Origin: Silene latifolia
Lineage: Eukaryota; Streptophyta; Magnoliopsida; Caryophyllales; Caryophyllaceae
Direction: 5' to 3'
NCBI RefSeq assembly: GCF_048544455.1
Contig: NC_133538.1
Span: 2,678,658-2,742,657, forward strand
DNA: 64,000 nt
Every line of letters starts with the position of its first letter. The first letter of the stretch is position 1. This document shows, piece after piece, positions 1 through 11,666 of the stretch. A model generated the notes under the pieces. That model did no database searches. It was not told the DNA's origin and saw nothing but the letters and a program-made list of their open reading frames with translations. Position numbers and translations under genes: made by a program.

Positions 1-502
1 TTATCAGATTTGACAAAACTACCACTGACGAGATTATTTATCTTGCCAGTGTATCCAGCCTTCTCAATGGCTGTCAACTCAAGACCTTCCTTGTTCTCCT
101 GAAGGGTCGAACACAGAATATGATTACAGTGTTCAAAACTAATATCACAAATAAAGACATTAATGAACAAGCAGTTAGTGGTAGTGGCAAACCTGGATAT
201 TAGGTGCAAAGCCACCCTCATCACCAACACTGGTTGCATTTTGGCCATACTTCTTCTTGATCACACTCTGCAATTTGCACCACAATTCAAAGAACCCATC
301 AGTACACCGAGCAAAGACATTATATAGTAGTCAAATGAAGTTCATGCGCAATCAATACTGGTTGATCAAAACACGTACATTAGGCATTAATAAACCGAAA
401 AACAATGTCAGTGAGCCCATAACTCACCTTCTGCTTACACCAACCCCACTCATTCACAGTTCCATCGAGTTGTTGAACCATGAAGTTGTCAATTTCCGTT
501 TG
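1..502 (-). pseudogene. Enolase (phosphopyruvate hydratase) gene fragment, internally deleted
   Basis: Reading the minus strand, three exon-like blocks match plant cytosolic enolase (ENO2/LOS2 type), the glycolytic enzyme converting 2-phosphoglycerate to phosphoenolpyruvate. Block 1 (502-428, 25 codons) contains [13 protein letters not shown] and EWGWCKQK and is bounded by an AG acceptor and a GTGAGT donor. Block 2 (267-193, 25 codons) contains [20 protein letters not shown], followed by a GT donor. Block 3 (from 98) contains ENKEGLEL and AIEKAGYTGK after a CTTCAG acceptor. In a normal enolase about 85-90 residues, including the LGANAIL segment and part of the catalytic barrel, lie between blocks 1 and 2; here only about 160 bp separates them. 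Block 3 also lacks two residues after GLEL, and what follows GYTGK does not resemble enolase. The kept introns exclude a processed pseudogene. I read it as a decayed or captured gene fragment; the rest may lie to the left of the window. Confidence 0.85.
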
Positions 503-1339
503 CTGAGATCGTACAGAAAGTAACAAAAGGGATACATAATCAATTGCAAAAGACCGGTATTAGGATTAAGTGATTAACCAAGTATGCAAGACAGTACACA
601 TAAATTACAAAGTAATCACAAAAGAAAGAAGGAATCTACTGAGAACACTTAAATCTGTTGATCTCAAAATAGAGCATATCATCTCGCTGAAATTAAATAT
701 AATAGTAGAAAATTGCTTGTCCTGAAATATTTGGCAGTTTAGCTACTTGTGGCAAACTCAATAGAGCCTAGAATGGGCGAATTCAGGCCATCCCCAAACC
801 AAATAAAGCGATTTAAAAGACAACAATACACAACCCAGATCAACAATGAAGCTCATTCAACATGTTTCAGCAATATTCTTCTTTAGATTATCCCAATAAT
901 CAAACCATAAAGTAATCATAATTCGAATTCTACTCAAAATTCTTAAATTAACATAAACCCTAAGACCAAAATTGATGTCGAAGAGAAGAATAAACTACAA
1001 GCAAGAGCTCAATCTTTTCAAACACTTTTCAAACCCTAACATCAGTGTTGTCTCAATCAATCATCATAAATAAACGATATCATACAAAACAATGTCTGCC
1101 TTGTCCATAATTGTGACCAACTTTGCAGCTTCCTTAATCAATCATTGATTCTCATTTTCTGAACCTGTGAAGGTGTATAACACAGCGGCACTTAGCAGAT
1201 TGTATAATCTTGAATTATACATCTTTGATTCTTTTAAATTATAGGGTGTCATACATTCATGAGGAAGAAAAATGGTGTGAGTAAAAATATATATAGGATA
1301 CTCAAAATAGCACATCAATCATCAGCGGAAAATGACACA
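503..1339. other. Non-coding flank of the enolase fragment
   Basis: AT-rich sequence in which I recognise no exon, RNA gene or mobile element. It could be upstream intron or flank of the enolase fragment. A short minus-strand stretch near 1080-1180 has an AG acceptor-like site, but the reading frame after it is quickly closed and matches nothing I know. The copia element interrupts this flank at 1344/10025. Confidence 0.4.
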
Positions 1340-1344
1340 TTATA

Positions 1345-2653
1345 TGTTAGGTTCATATACCTATTATTAGACTCCTCTAATAGTGAACTAATTAACTTGT
1401 TAATTATATGTTCTTTAGATCTAGTGCATGCATAACAAAATATAAGATTTATAAGAAAAACAATGTTCCTTACATTGATATGTGTTTCGAAATTATGGGC
1501 ACAAGTAAGGTCACCTTCCTTCACTTGTTCTTGAGCTAAATAATGATGGATGATCCTCCTAAGACTCCAAGTATAGAAGCCACTCCAATAAATTGCACCC
1601 AAGATTAATCCCAAAAATTCCTACTAATATTAACTAGATATATAGTAGAAATATTTCCTTAAAAATACTAATGTTCTTGTATTACTACCTCTAGTAATAT
1701 ATATTATAAGTATTAGTATTTGTAGAGAGTTATTTGATATTGCATGTGAGGAAAGTTTAGAGAGAAGAATGAGCAAAACAAGCAAAAACATCAAGTGTCA
1801 AAAATTAGCAAAAATTGCCCATTTTAAGACACCAAAACCGGTGGCCTCAAAGGCATGGGAGAATCTTTCCCATTTGTTTTTTAGCTCTTGTTTAGCATGT
1901 GTAGAGTATAGGGAACAATAGTGTAAGATATAGCATGATTAAAGCTACATATGACAAGTCACAATCATGCTTTAATCCAAACAATTAAAGACAAAAGAGC
2001 ATCTTGTGCTCTCTTGTTTTGGCCGAAATAATGGACTTGTTTTGGTCCATTTTGCCTTTTGTCATTTGTCCCACAAATGCTTATAAGTCATATGTTTAAC
2101 TATCTTACATTTTTAATTATTAATGTAATCATTTAACACTTAAATATTCCAATTAATAATATAATATACACTCCACATTTTGAGTAGTATACTACCATTA
2201 TATCAATATATGATGGGTCCCATAATTACTAGTTAGTTAAAATTACAACTTATTGTAACTTTAAATAACTAATTACCTCTACCTCAAAACTTATATTAAT
2301 ACCTCAACTAATTTAGTAATATAACACTTAATTACTAAATTTAATCTTTATTTAATCACATTAAAATAAGACGCAAAATTGCACTCCCATAATTAAGGAA
2401 TTAATTAATTCGTATCGCATACAATTAATTAAATATCTATTTGGGCCTCATCCTATAGGTGTGACCTAAAGGGATCAACTGACCACCACCGTCACACGAC
2501 AGTAATGTCAAACTCTAGTTAGCCAATCATTATCGATTAATGACGGTCAGTTGACTGTATAAAGAATCATCCCTCACGTATTCTTAATTTGAGATTTAAT
2601 TATGATATTTAAATCATGTGATCGCACTATTGTTGAGGACACATTTCCCAACA
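1345..2653 (-). repeat. 3' LTR of the copia element
   Basis: It is the downstream LTR in element orientation, 1309 bp, TG...CA ends, nearly identical to 8716-10024. The differences I see are a two-base change near 1487 and single changes near 1806, 1859, 2213, 2450 and 2534. Confidence 0.95.
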
Positions 2654-2664
2654 ATCTCCCACTT
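2654..2664 (-). other. Polypurine tract of the copia element
   Basis: In minus sense the sequence is AAGTGGGAGAT directly before the 3' LTR start TGTTGGG. This purine-rich junction is typical of plant copia elements and primes plus-strand DNA synthesis. Confidence 0.8.
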
Positions 2665-5600
2665 GTCCTCGACAAGTGTGCGTCACCAATTCTCTTGTCC
2701 TATTACAATCTCCCACTCAATGCAAGGTGTCTTGCAGGTCGTACTTACATTTGATCATATCTTGAGTGGTTTTCTCGATCTGGAGATTAACTGTATGACC
2801 GGAATTATCTATCATAGATACCTTCCGAGCGTGGCCACGCATTTCCAGTTAACTACTCCTCGAGTGGCCTTGAGATTTCAAACAACCCTGACAAGGGGTG
2901 GACAATTCCTATCGCCCTATTCCCTTCGTTCGACCCACATCCATCATAACCCAAAATATACCCAGTTTGACCTCATTTACGAAATCGTAGAGTGTAAATC
3001 AAAGCTAATCGAATCTTTGTGCCAACTTGGGCGAATAGTCTCTAGTCAAAAGAATTGACTCATAAGAATACTATAGTAGCTCTTGCCACGACCGGGCTTT
3101 ATGAATTACCGAACTCTATAAGCGGTCACTTTTGCCTCGACGATTGTCCCATACATCTGCCTATGTGATCGACTAGTCATCCCATATGACTCTATGGCAC
3201 TTGAACTTGCCATCAATCGCATCACACTCTAGTCACTTGGAAACGTCACCTCATATAAGTAACTAGGGGCGAATACCATGTCAATCCAGTTCACTTTAAT
3301 GCGGTTCAATTTGTCTCTACAACCCATTCGGATATGACAAGGTAGCGGGTGAGTTTAATAAAACTCAAACGATAAGTGTGATTATCACATATGAATAGTC
3401 AATACACTAATACTACTTCATATTCTATAATCTCTAGTGTATTAAAACACTAGTTAAAATGCAATACAAGCTTGGCAAGTGGATATACCCGATATCCATA
3501 TATTCCAACTTAATTAATTGCTATGTCCTTCTATTCAATGTCATCTCTTAATGACATGAATTTCTCTAAGTATATGTCTAGACTTCATACTAGACCTGAG
3601 CTCTTTAACTTGAAAGAAGCTCCCACTGTTATCTCATAACATGTTATAAAGTCATTTGTAGAGAGATTCACCCTTAATCCCTACGTTGACCATTTTATCA
3701 CAACTTACTTAGATTCCTTTTGTAGAATTTGCAATGCGCGAAACTAAAACACCTTTCTTAGTATCTTACTCCTTTGTCAACAATTCATCCTAGGATTTCA
3801 ACAAATCTCTTTTGGTTTGGAAACTAAAGTTTGTGTAACCCTTCAACACTTAATTTAGTTTATCATTCAAACATGTGAATGAATCCTTAACTCTTCTCAA
3901 GAATTTCAAGGATGTTCTTTAAGGCTCTCACAAGCCATATCATGGGAATTATCTTGTTATTGACTTATAATGCCCTAGGCATATTTTTCATCACAGCACG
4001 TGCGTCTGTTGGCATACGTAATCGTTCTAATGGCGGAAACATTAGCAATCGATTTCATGTAATCAACAACTTAATGGGTTCAGTGAACGACTATGATTCC
4101 ATCATAGTAATTCCACTTTCATCATCATGAATAAGCCATTCATCCTTGTTGATGTTAAACAGATACGAAAGAACTTATCTTCATAAGACTCTCAACTCTA
4201 TGCCAATTTACTCTTACATAGATTCAAAATCTAGAATACTTTGCATCCCTTTCCAAGTCTTCCAATTACTCTTACCAGAAGAGAGAATTGGTATATTATT
4301 CTCAATAAGTAATATGTTATCAACATATAAGACATGGAGAAACAATTATAGCTCCCACTTAACTTCATGTATATCATGATTCTTCAATCATGTGAATGAA
4401 ACAATTCACTATAATCACATGAACGAAAAGTATAATCCTTTAATGCTAGCTTAAGATCATCTTGTGATCACTTAAGATAGCTACGCATAATATGTTAGGA
4501 TTCTTAGATCTTCATCTAAGGATTTGTGTTTTAAACACTTCCTTCTCTAAATTCCCATTTTAGAAAAGCGAATTATATTTGCCATTCTTCATAAAAATGA
4601 AATGCGGCAATTCCTAACACAATTTATCTTGATCAACATCTTCATGTAAATCTTATGCATTTGTGTACTCTGGAGTTCTATTTACTTTTGAGGAGACCTG
4701 CGCCTTCAAGTAAATCTACTCATGAGCAACCATTTTCGGATTGTAATGCTTCGGCTCGTATGTAACAAGGTCATGATACTATCACTTTCACAAAGTAATA
4801 TTTTTGAACAATAAGACATGTGCGATAAACTCCCACTGAACTATGCTCTCATACTATCTTCATAGATAATAGTTCAATACCAACTCCCACTCTATAATTC
4901 AATTACTTTCACAAAGTAACATTTCAACTATAAGAGATGTTTGTGACGATTCAATCTACTCCCACTCTATCTCTCAGAAATATATCAATATTCATGAGAG
5001 ATAGCTTTGTGAGTCACAAACATATATATTTAACGGAGTATTAGGAGTTTATCTAGACTATGTATTAGCTTTCAATGGGCCATCCTAACATGGCAGCTAG
5101 ATAATATACGAGTCTTATCCATGTCATCTGTTTAATAGACTCTCTATTCTATGTATCTCATGGTTGACCATCCAATTAGAATTACTTGTCCGTTTTGGAT
5201 TGCAAATTCCCAAAATTGAGTTCATCAACTCAAACCGACTCATATTATTTTGATCTTATGGGTAGTGACGCTAGGTCATAATCCATCTTTAATAAATCAA
5301 ATTTATTACTTAGATCTTTGCCACTACGACTGGGTCGTAATACTTAGAACTTTATTCAATTGGTTCTCTACGTCATTTTAGAAATTTCTCAAATCTCTCA
5401 AATGCTTCACCTTTTATTTGATCAAGTAAATATACCCTTATCTACTTGAATCAATGGTAAAAGTGACGAAGTAGTCATAAATTCCCCTTGCGGTGATGCT
5501 CATTAGAACACATACATCGGCATGTATTAGTCTCAACAAATCACTTGCTTGTGTCCCTTTACCACTAAAGGAAGTACAAATTATATTGCAAAGGAGACAA

Positions 5601-5700
5601 GATTCGCATATTCCATCTGATTGAAAATCAAATGGTCCAATAATACTAGTCGACACTAGCGTTTAATGCGTTTCTCATTTATGTAACCTAATTGAAAAAT
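2665..5700 (-). pseudogene. Copia pol remnants: integrase, reverse transcriptase, RNase H region
   Basis: This stretch holds what is left of the copia polyprotein. A minus-strand segment at 5656-5438 carries the pre-integrase/integrase signature CESCLLCN followed by SGKGTQASDLLRLIHADVC and an ITARGIYDYFVTFT-like block. A YVDDILLIGN-type reverse transcriptase box is recognisable near 4335-4275, but it reads YVDN ILLIEN, so the second catalytic aspartate is changed. The rest towards the polypurine tract is in the RNase H position but too broken to assign. In-frame stops and frame changes occur throughout, and the span from gag to 3' LTR is shorter than a normal copia pol. It cannot make a working enzyme. 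Plus-strand open frames in this interval are chance antisense frames. Confidence 0.8.
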
Positions 5701-6035
5701 CAAATGTACAAAACATTTGGATTACCTGTTATGAGTCTTTTGGTGCGTATTATGTAGATATCTTTACATGAGTTGGAACTGTCTAAAACTTGTGTATCAT
5801 AAAGATATATGACATGGCTCACATCCATGTCTATTTTCAATAAAATACAATAATTGTCTTTGAGGACAAAATATTGATCCTTTCATGTCTCACATGGAAA
5901 TAATGTTTTAGACTAAGTGGGAACATAATAACAATTATGTAAATCATAACTCAAAGCTATTAGCAAAAACAAGTATATAAATTTCTCTTGAAGTGGCGGC
6001 TCTACGGAGCTCCCTTTCATTATCGCAAATTCATA

Positions 6036-6582
6036 TCACTCTTGTTTAGCTTTTCCACATTTCCAAGTCCCACTTGGAGTAACAAGCCCAACTTTGATAT
6101 CTTCTAAATACTTGGGGCAATTTCGCTTCCAATGGCCCATGACATTACAATAATGACATCTCATAGGATTTGGCACCCTTCTTGGTCTTGGTCTTGGTAG
6201 TCCCACTATCCATTTCCAATTTATAATCAGGTTTGGGTTTCTCGCCCATTTTTGCCTTCCCTTTATTAATACCAAAACTCCTTTCATTTGCAAGGACACT
6301 CTTGCTAGAACTCCCACTCAATATGATATTCCTCATTGTTTCTTCAAACAAGGATTCCTTAGGCTTTGTAAGATTTTCTTCACAAGAATTTCTTTTCAAG
6401 GTGGTGGGCAATAATATTAGAGTGGGTGGAGTGGAGGTGGTAAAGAAGCAAAAATTTCCATCCTGACCAATGCCAATGCGTAATTCTCTAATCGTTTCTT
6501 TGTCATAATCGGAGCATTTGTCATCGTATGATTGGAGCCATGTTTCAACGGTGATTGGTGTAGGAGTATTAGATGAATTCAT
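6036..6582 (-). pseudogene. Copia Gag remnant with CCHC zinc knuckle
   Basis: The likely Gag start is the ATG at 6582 (MNSSNTPTPITVETW). About 110 codons later the frame shifts near 6190: the upstream frame runs into KKGAKSYEMSLL and stops, while the other frame carries CHYCNVMGHWKRNCPKYL, a CX2CX4HX4C knuckle that binds RNA in copia Gag. The N-terminal part is much shorter than a usual copia Gag of 250-400 residues and has no obvious matrix-like domain, so this Gag looks deleted as well as frameshifted. Confidence 0.75.
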
Positions 6583-8701
6583 TGCGTATAATTAACTACA
6601 AAAACGGAAATGAAGGAAATAATTATCATCTATCGTTTTAATAATACTCGTAAATTTAACTACAAGCATTGCATTTATATAGTGACCTCCACCCAACTAC
6701 ATAAATGATTCCGAGATCCAAATTCATATCAACTCGGGCACGGTGAGCCGATTCATCCCTTATTAATATAATTCGGTGGATTAACTCTTTAATCGATTCT
6801 ACTTTTAGAACTCTCGGTCGATAAAAATTACTCTAATTCTCATCTTTAGCCCGGAACACATGCGACTACGGTCAACAATACTTCCGTTGAGCTCAATCCA
6901 AATTTCGATGTAATAACAGTTTATTACCCCACTTCGCCAACGTAACAAGATTTGTATTACGGTGAAGCCGGATTAACTCCCTTGTGAAATTGGTACTTCA
7001 TGGGTTTCTACTATTTGGTAAGGCTTTTTCTCAATTTTTAATATGTGAGAGGTCTTGTCAATTTATTATCTATCACGTTTTAAGTGAACTAAAGCGGTGA
7101 ACTACGATAATTATAATTGACATGGTCGATGACTCGATATGATATGCATGTGTTGATATGGCGATTTGGCAATGCATGTAACATATTAAAAGAAATGCAA
7201 AGCAATAAATAAAATTCCTAGTATGGCCTTCCTAAAAATAGAAAATCAAATAATCTATTACATATTCGGAAACCAACTCCTTTGGTCCCTTGAATCTTCA
7301 ATTGGCACGCTTCCCAAGACACCGTCTTTGTCGGATCACCTTTCCGAATGGCACCGTCTTTGAAGATACTCCATAATTACAAATAATAATAAAAATACAA
7401 AGCTATTCCTATTATACATTTGTAAAATGGAAAAACAAATGAAATAAAAAATAAAAATAATAAAGGTGATACGAGATCACATTAAATTACAACCGAATCA
7501 ATATTCCCTTTCATTACGGGTAATATCGATTAAAACTAAGGCCATACTAAGATAAAATTACATAATTCAAAATTATATAAATAAAAGACATTCAACAATT
7601 GAAATATGCAGCATTATAATATGTACCTATCATGCAAAATCATGTGCCAAATCGCCCTATTTAACTTATGTCGTACATATAGCCCGGTTTCATGGAAATG
7701 CGTGATAATAACCTTTTAAAATCACTAATTAACACTTAAATCACATCTAAGCTCAAGTTAATTATCCTAACACATTTTAGGACTCAAAAATTAGTCATCA
7801 CTAAATTTTTGATAATAATTCAACTTGATTTAATTTTATGCTCATTTTTACCTTAAAAACAGAATATTTATGAATTAAATCCAAATTAAATCATAAAAGT
7901 TTCAAAATTTGAATTTTACATTTTTTAACATTCTGGAATAATTCCATGACCCTCATAATGTCAAAAAACATGGTTAAAATTTTCGAATTAAATTTGAGAA
8001 AATATAGTTGCATTTTTATCGGTTTTATCTCATAAAATGTATAAAGTATACTAAAATTAAACCAATAATTTTTAAAACTTTAGATCTGATTAGTGGGATA
8101 TTAATTCAACTTAAAATAATTTTCTCAAGCCATGTAATACGTTTTAGCTAATGTTTGCTAAAATAGTCACTATTTATGCCATTTTTACTCAAAAATCCAT
8201 AAATCATGCTAAAGAAGATATTTAAATCTAGAAATTTACATACTCTCTGTAAATCTTGCATGTGACATCATATTAAAATATCATGGCTTAATTCGAAATT
8301 TTACTATTTTTAACCATTTTACCTCTTTTAATCCATTTTTATCTCATAAAAATCATAAATCATGCAAAATTAATCAAATTAACTCTTCGTTTTACACACA
8401 ACTTTTAAAATATGCATGTGAGGTCATATAAATTTTCCAAGATCAGAAACGAAATTTAACTATTTTTAGCATTTTAATTCCCATTTTAGTCATAAAAATG
8501 TAATAAAATGACCAAAAATCCTTAAAATGAGCAATAAATTTCCATGAATCATAAAAATGACCTAAAAACATTTTAGGACCAGAATATATAACATGCATGG
8601 TGATTTCGTGGCTTATACTTACAAATCACAAATTTTTAAGTTTTATATGTTAACCTTTTAATTCGGAAAAACAATAACCGACTATGCATGCAACATCCTA
8701 T
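6583..8701 (-). other. Long AT-rich leader of the copia element
   Basis: About 2.1 kb between the primer site and the gag start, very AT-rich, with no long open frame and no recognisable domain. In autonomous copia elements gag starts much closer to the primer site. This may be decayed coding sequence or acquired filler. Confidence 0.6.
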
Positions 8702-8713
8702 GCTCTGATACCA
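8702..8713 (-). other. Primer binding site (initiator tRNA-Met) of the copia element
   Basis: Minus-strand TGGTATCAGAGC, complementary to the 3' end of plant initiator tRNA-Met, separated from the 5' LTR by AG. This fixes the element orientation as minus. Confidence 0.95.
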
Positions 8714-8715
8714 CT

Positions 8716-10024
8716 TGTTAGGTTCATATACCTATTATTAGACTCCTCTAATAGTGAACTAATTAACTTGTTAATTATATGTTCTTTAGATCTAGTGCAT
8801 GCATAACAAAATATAAGATTTATAAGAAAAACAATGTTCCTTACATTGATATGTGTTATGAAATTATGGGCACAAGTAAGGTCACCTTCCTTCACTTGTT
8901 CTTGAGCTAAATAATGATGGATGATCCTCCTAAGACTCCAAGTATAGAAGCCACTCCAATAAATTGCACCCAAGATTAATCCCAAAAATTCCTACTAATA
9001 TTAACTAGATATATAGTAGAAATATTTCCTTAAAAATACTAATGTTCTTGTATTACTACCTCTAGTAATATATATTATAAGTATTAGTATTTGTAGAGAG
9101 TTATTTGATATTGCATGTGAGGAAAGTTTAGAGAGAAGAATGAGCAAAACAAGCAAAAACATCAAGTGTCAAAAATGAGCAAAAATTGCCCATTTTAAGA
9201 CACCAAAACCGGTGGCCTCAAAGGCATGAGAGAATCTTTCCCATTTGTTTTTTAGCTCTTGTTTAGCATGTGTAGAGTATAGGGAACAATAGTGTAAGAT
9301 ATAGCATGATTAAAGCTACATATGACAAGTCACAATCATGCTTTAATCCAAACAATTAAAGACAAAAGAGCATCTTGTGCTCTCTTGTTTTGGCCGAAAT
9401 AATGGACTTGTTTTGGTCCATTTTGCCTTTTGTCATTTGTCCCACAAATGCTTATAAGTCATATGTTTAACTATCTTACATTTTTAATTATTAATGTAAT
9501 CATTTAACACTTAAATATTCCAATTAATAATATAATATACACTCCACATTTTGAGTAGTATACTACCATTATATCAATATATAATGGGTCCCATAATTAC
9601 TAGTTAGTTAAAATTACAACTTATTGTAACTTTAAATAACTAATTACCTCTACCTCAAAACTTATATTAATACCTCAACTAATTTAGTAATATAACACTT
9701 AATTACTAAATTTAATCTTTATTTAATCACATTAAAATAAGACGCAAAATTGCACTCCCATAATTAAGGAATTAATTAATTCGTATCGCATACAATTAAT
9801 TAAATATCTATTTGGGCCTTATCCTATAGGTGTGACCTAAAGGGATCAACTGACCACCACCGTCACACGACAGTAATGTCAAACTCTAGTTAGCCAATCA
9901 TTACCGATTAATGACGGTCAGTTGACTGTATAAAGAATCATCCCTCACGTATTCTTAATTTGAGATTTAATTATGATATTTAAATCATGTGATCGCACTA
10001 TTGTTGAGGACACATTTCCCAACA
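8716..10024 (-). repeat. 5' LTR of the copia element
   Basis: The upstream LTR in element orientation, 1309 bp, the same length as its partner at 1345-2653 with about seven mismatches seen by eye. The promoter is expected inside it but I cannot place a TATA box with confidence in this AT-rich sequence. Confidence 0.95.
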
Positions 10025-10630
10025 TTATATGGGTATATTACCCAATTAGTAGAATACTCAAAAGCACATATACAATAAATAAATAAATAAATAAACAAGA
10101 ATATTGACCGTGTATACGAAATACTGAAAAGATTAGATGAAATACCAGGAGAATGGATGCAAGAGGTGTGAAACAGCAAGAAAATCCCCAATTCTACCCA
10201 TTTTCATCGACTTTCGTTGTTAATTGTAAAATCCCCAAATTTTTAGGGTTCATTAAATTAAAACCCTGAAATTGGAATACCAACCTGAAATTTTGAAAGA
10301 AACAAGTAAGCTTCTCGATTTAAACCCGCAATTCAAATCGTAACATAATAAATCCCATAATTTTCGAATAAGAAGTGCAAACCTTAGAAATTTTGAATCT
10401 GGTAAGAAGGTGGGAGGGGATGATGCTGACTATGCGACTGAGAACATTATCTTGGCGGTTTGCGGCTGCTGTTTTGATGAATGGCAGGTCTTATTGAGGA
10501 ATATGAGGATAAAAGGGTTGTTCATTAGAAAAAGATGGAGGAATTTTTTTGATTTGCTTTGTTTCCGTAACTTATACTGGGTTCGGAGTCTTAGGACTTC
10601 GAAGAGAGGGTTGGAGTCTTAGAGACTTCT
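10025..10630. other. Right flank of the copia insertion, unassigned
   Basis: This is the continuation of the insertion site, starting with the second TTATA duplication. It holds AAACCCTAA-like and polypurine stretches reminiscent of a plant 5' untranslated region on the minus strand, and a small (AAAT)n run at 10074-10094. A 70-codon plus frame at 10410-10622 and a 68-codon minus frame at 9985-10191 have no recognisable similarity, and the latter runs out of the LTR. I do not call a gene here. Confidence 0.4.
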
Positions 10631-10639
10631 TGATGGAGT

Positions 10640-10835
10640 TTTACTTTTATTTACTTTAAATATTTAATATTTTAATGATATGTTTAGATAACTGTTAATG
10701 TAATAAGCGTTCTCTATTCAATTTTTTATATTACGCTTAGTTAAGGCGTTCTCTTTATTTCTAGAGAACAGTTATTTAACTTAACCGTTCTCTATTATGT
10801 GTTACTTATTCTTGTTTTTGTAGTAGTATAAGTTT
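10640..10835 (+). mobile_element. Possible CACTA transposon right end (remnant)
   Basis: Three or four copies of CGTTCTCT, plus an inverted AGAGAACAG, lie within 130 bp of the sequence TTTTTGTAGTAGTA. Clustered short subterminal motifs next to a TTGTAGTAGTG-like end are characteristic of CACTA elements. The final base differs from the canonical end and I did not find the matching left end, so this is a tentative remnant. Confidence 0.35.
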
Positions 10836-11099
10836 TATAAATAATAATAATGAATCGTATTTAATTAATAAATGAGTTGCGGTAAAATTAATAATTAAAT
10901 TATAATATTGTCTTAGGTGACGGGTTTGAAGTTGAATATTTCTGATTTATTTTTGGACTGCGTAATTGGATTTTATCTGCAAACGTAGGTTATGTACTCC
11001 ACCGGAATACGATTTTTTTGTTATTTGACATCTGGTTGTTAATTGGAGAATGAAAGTTATTTGCTGGATGATTAGTAATGTGGACTGTTATTGTTAATC

Positions 11100-11666
11100 C
11101 GTTGTTGAGTAATTCATGTTTCATATATCGATATTGTTGAATTGGTTGAATGAGTATTGGAAGGCCTCAGGCTTAGTCGCTTATGGATAACGTGTGAATT
11201 GGAAGGCCCCAGGCTTAGTCGCTGGTGGATAATGTGTGAATACCCCCGGTCCAGGGATTGGCGGGATGAATGGATGTCTCAGAGATGTGAATTGGTTGTT
11301 AAGCTTTTCCATATCTTGATTGTTATTATTATTGTATTGTGTTCATGTTGTTTAGATATTCCTACTCAAACAATTGATTGACAGTGTATTCTGTAAACAC
11401 TTGTGAAGCAATTATTGGGAAGCAGATTGACTAACAGGTACTAGAGAATAGCTGACTAGAGCTTGGGACGTGAGATAGATGTCAATGGACCGTATAGAAT
11501 TCTAGCTCACTTAGACAAATTATTAGATACTTCACTTATTTTATTTCTGCTGCAAGATTATATTTGATAATTTCTATTCAGTTATTTTGTTAAGTAAACT
11601 GTAATAAGGCCATTAAACATTTACTTATTTAAAGTATTGTGGTTTGTTTTACTTTGTTATTGTAAA
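11100..11666 (+). repeat. Ty3/gypsy LTR fragment, forward
   Basis: Its sequence from about 11340 to 11660 is the imperfect reverse complement of 11750-12090, and the partner carries the LTR end described there. It contains a local direct duplication beginning GGAAGGCC at 11159 and 11201. It stops before the last ~100 bp of the LTR, at the junction with the reverse copy. Confidence 0.6.

Larger units (their letters stand above)
1345..10024 (-). mobile_element. Complete Ty1/copia LTR retrotransposon, coding region decayed
   Basis: Two direct repeats of exactly 1309 bp (1345-2653 and 8716-10024) begin TGTTAGG and end CCCAACA on the plus strand. They are flanked by the 5-bp target duplication TTATA (1340-1344 and 10025-10029). 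The element reads on the minus strand: the complement of 8702-8713 is TGGTATCAGAGC, the initiator tRNA-Met primer site, two bases from the right LTR. A polypurine tract, AAGTGGGAGAT in minus sense, abuts the left LTR. By eye about seven substitutions separate the LTRs, so the insertion is recent. Gag with a CCHC knuckle, integrase and reverse transcriptase remnants lie in the copia order, but with many stops and frameshifts and an altered YVDD box. The leader before gag (8700-6583) is unusually long. Confidence 0.95.

Noticed and set aside
2618..3058. 146-codon plus-strand frame
   Set aside because: Lies antisense across the copia LTR and pol 3' end; no domain, and it crosses the LTR boundary.
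10410..10622. 70-codon plus frame (MGGDDADYATENI)
   Set aside because: No recognisable similarity, no supporting splice or promoter signal; left as unassigned flank.
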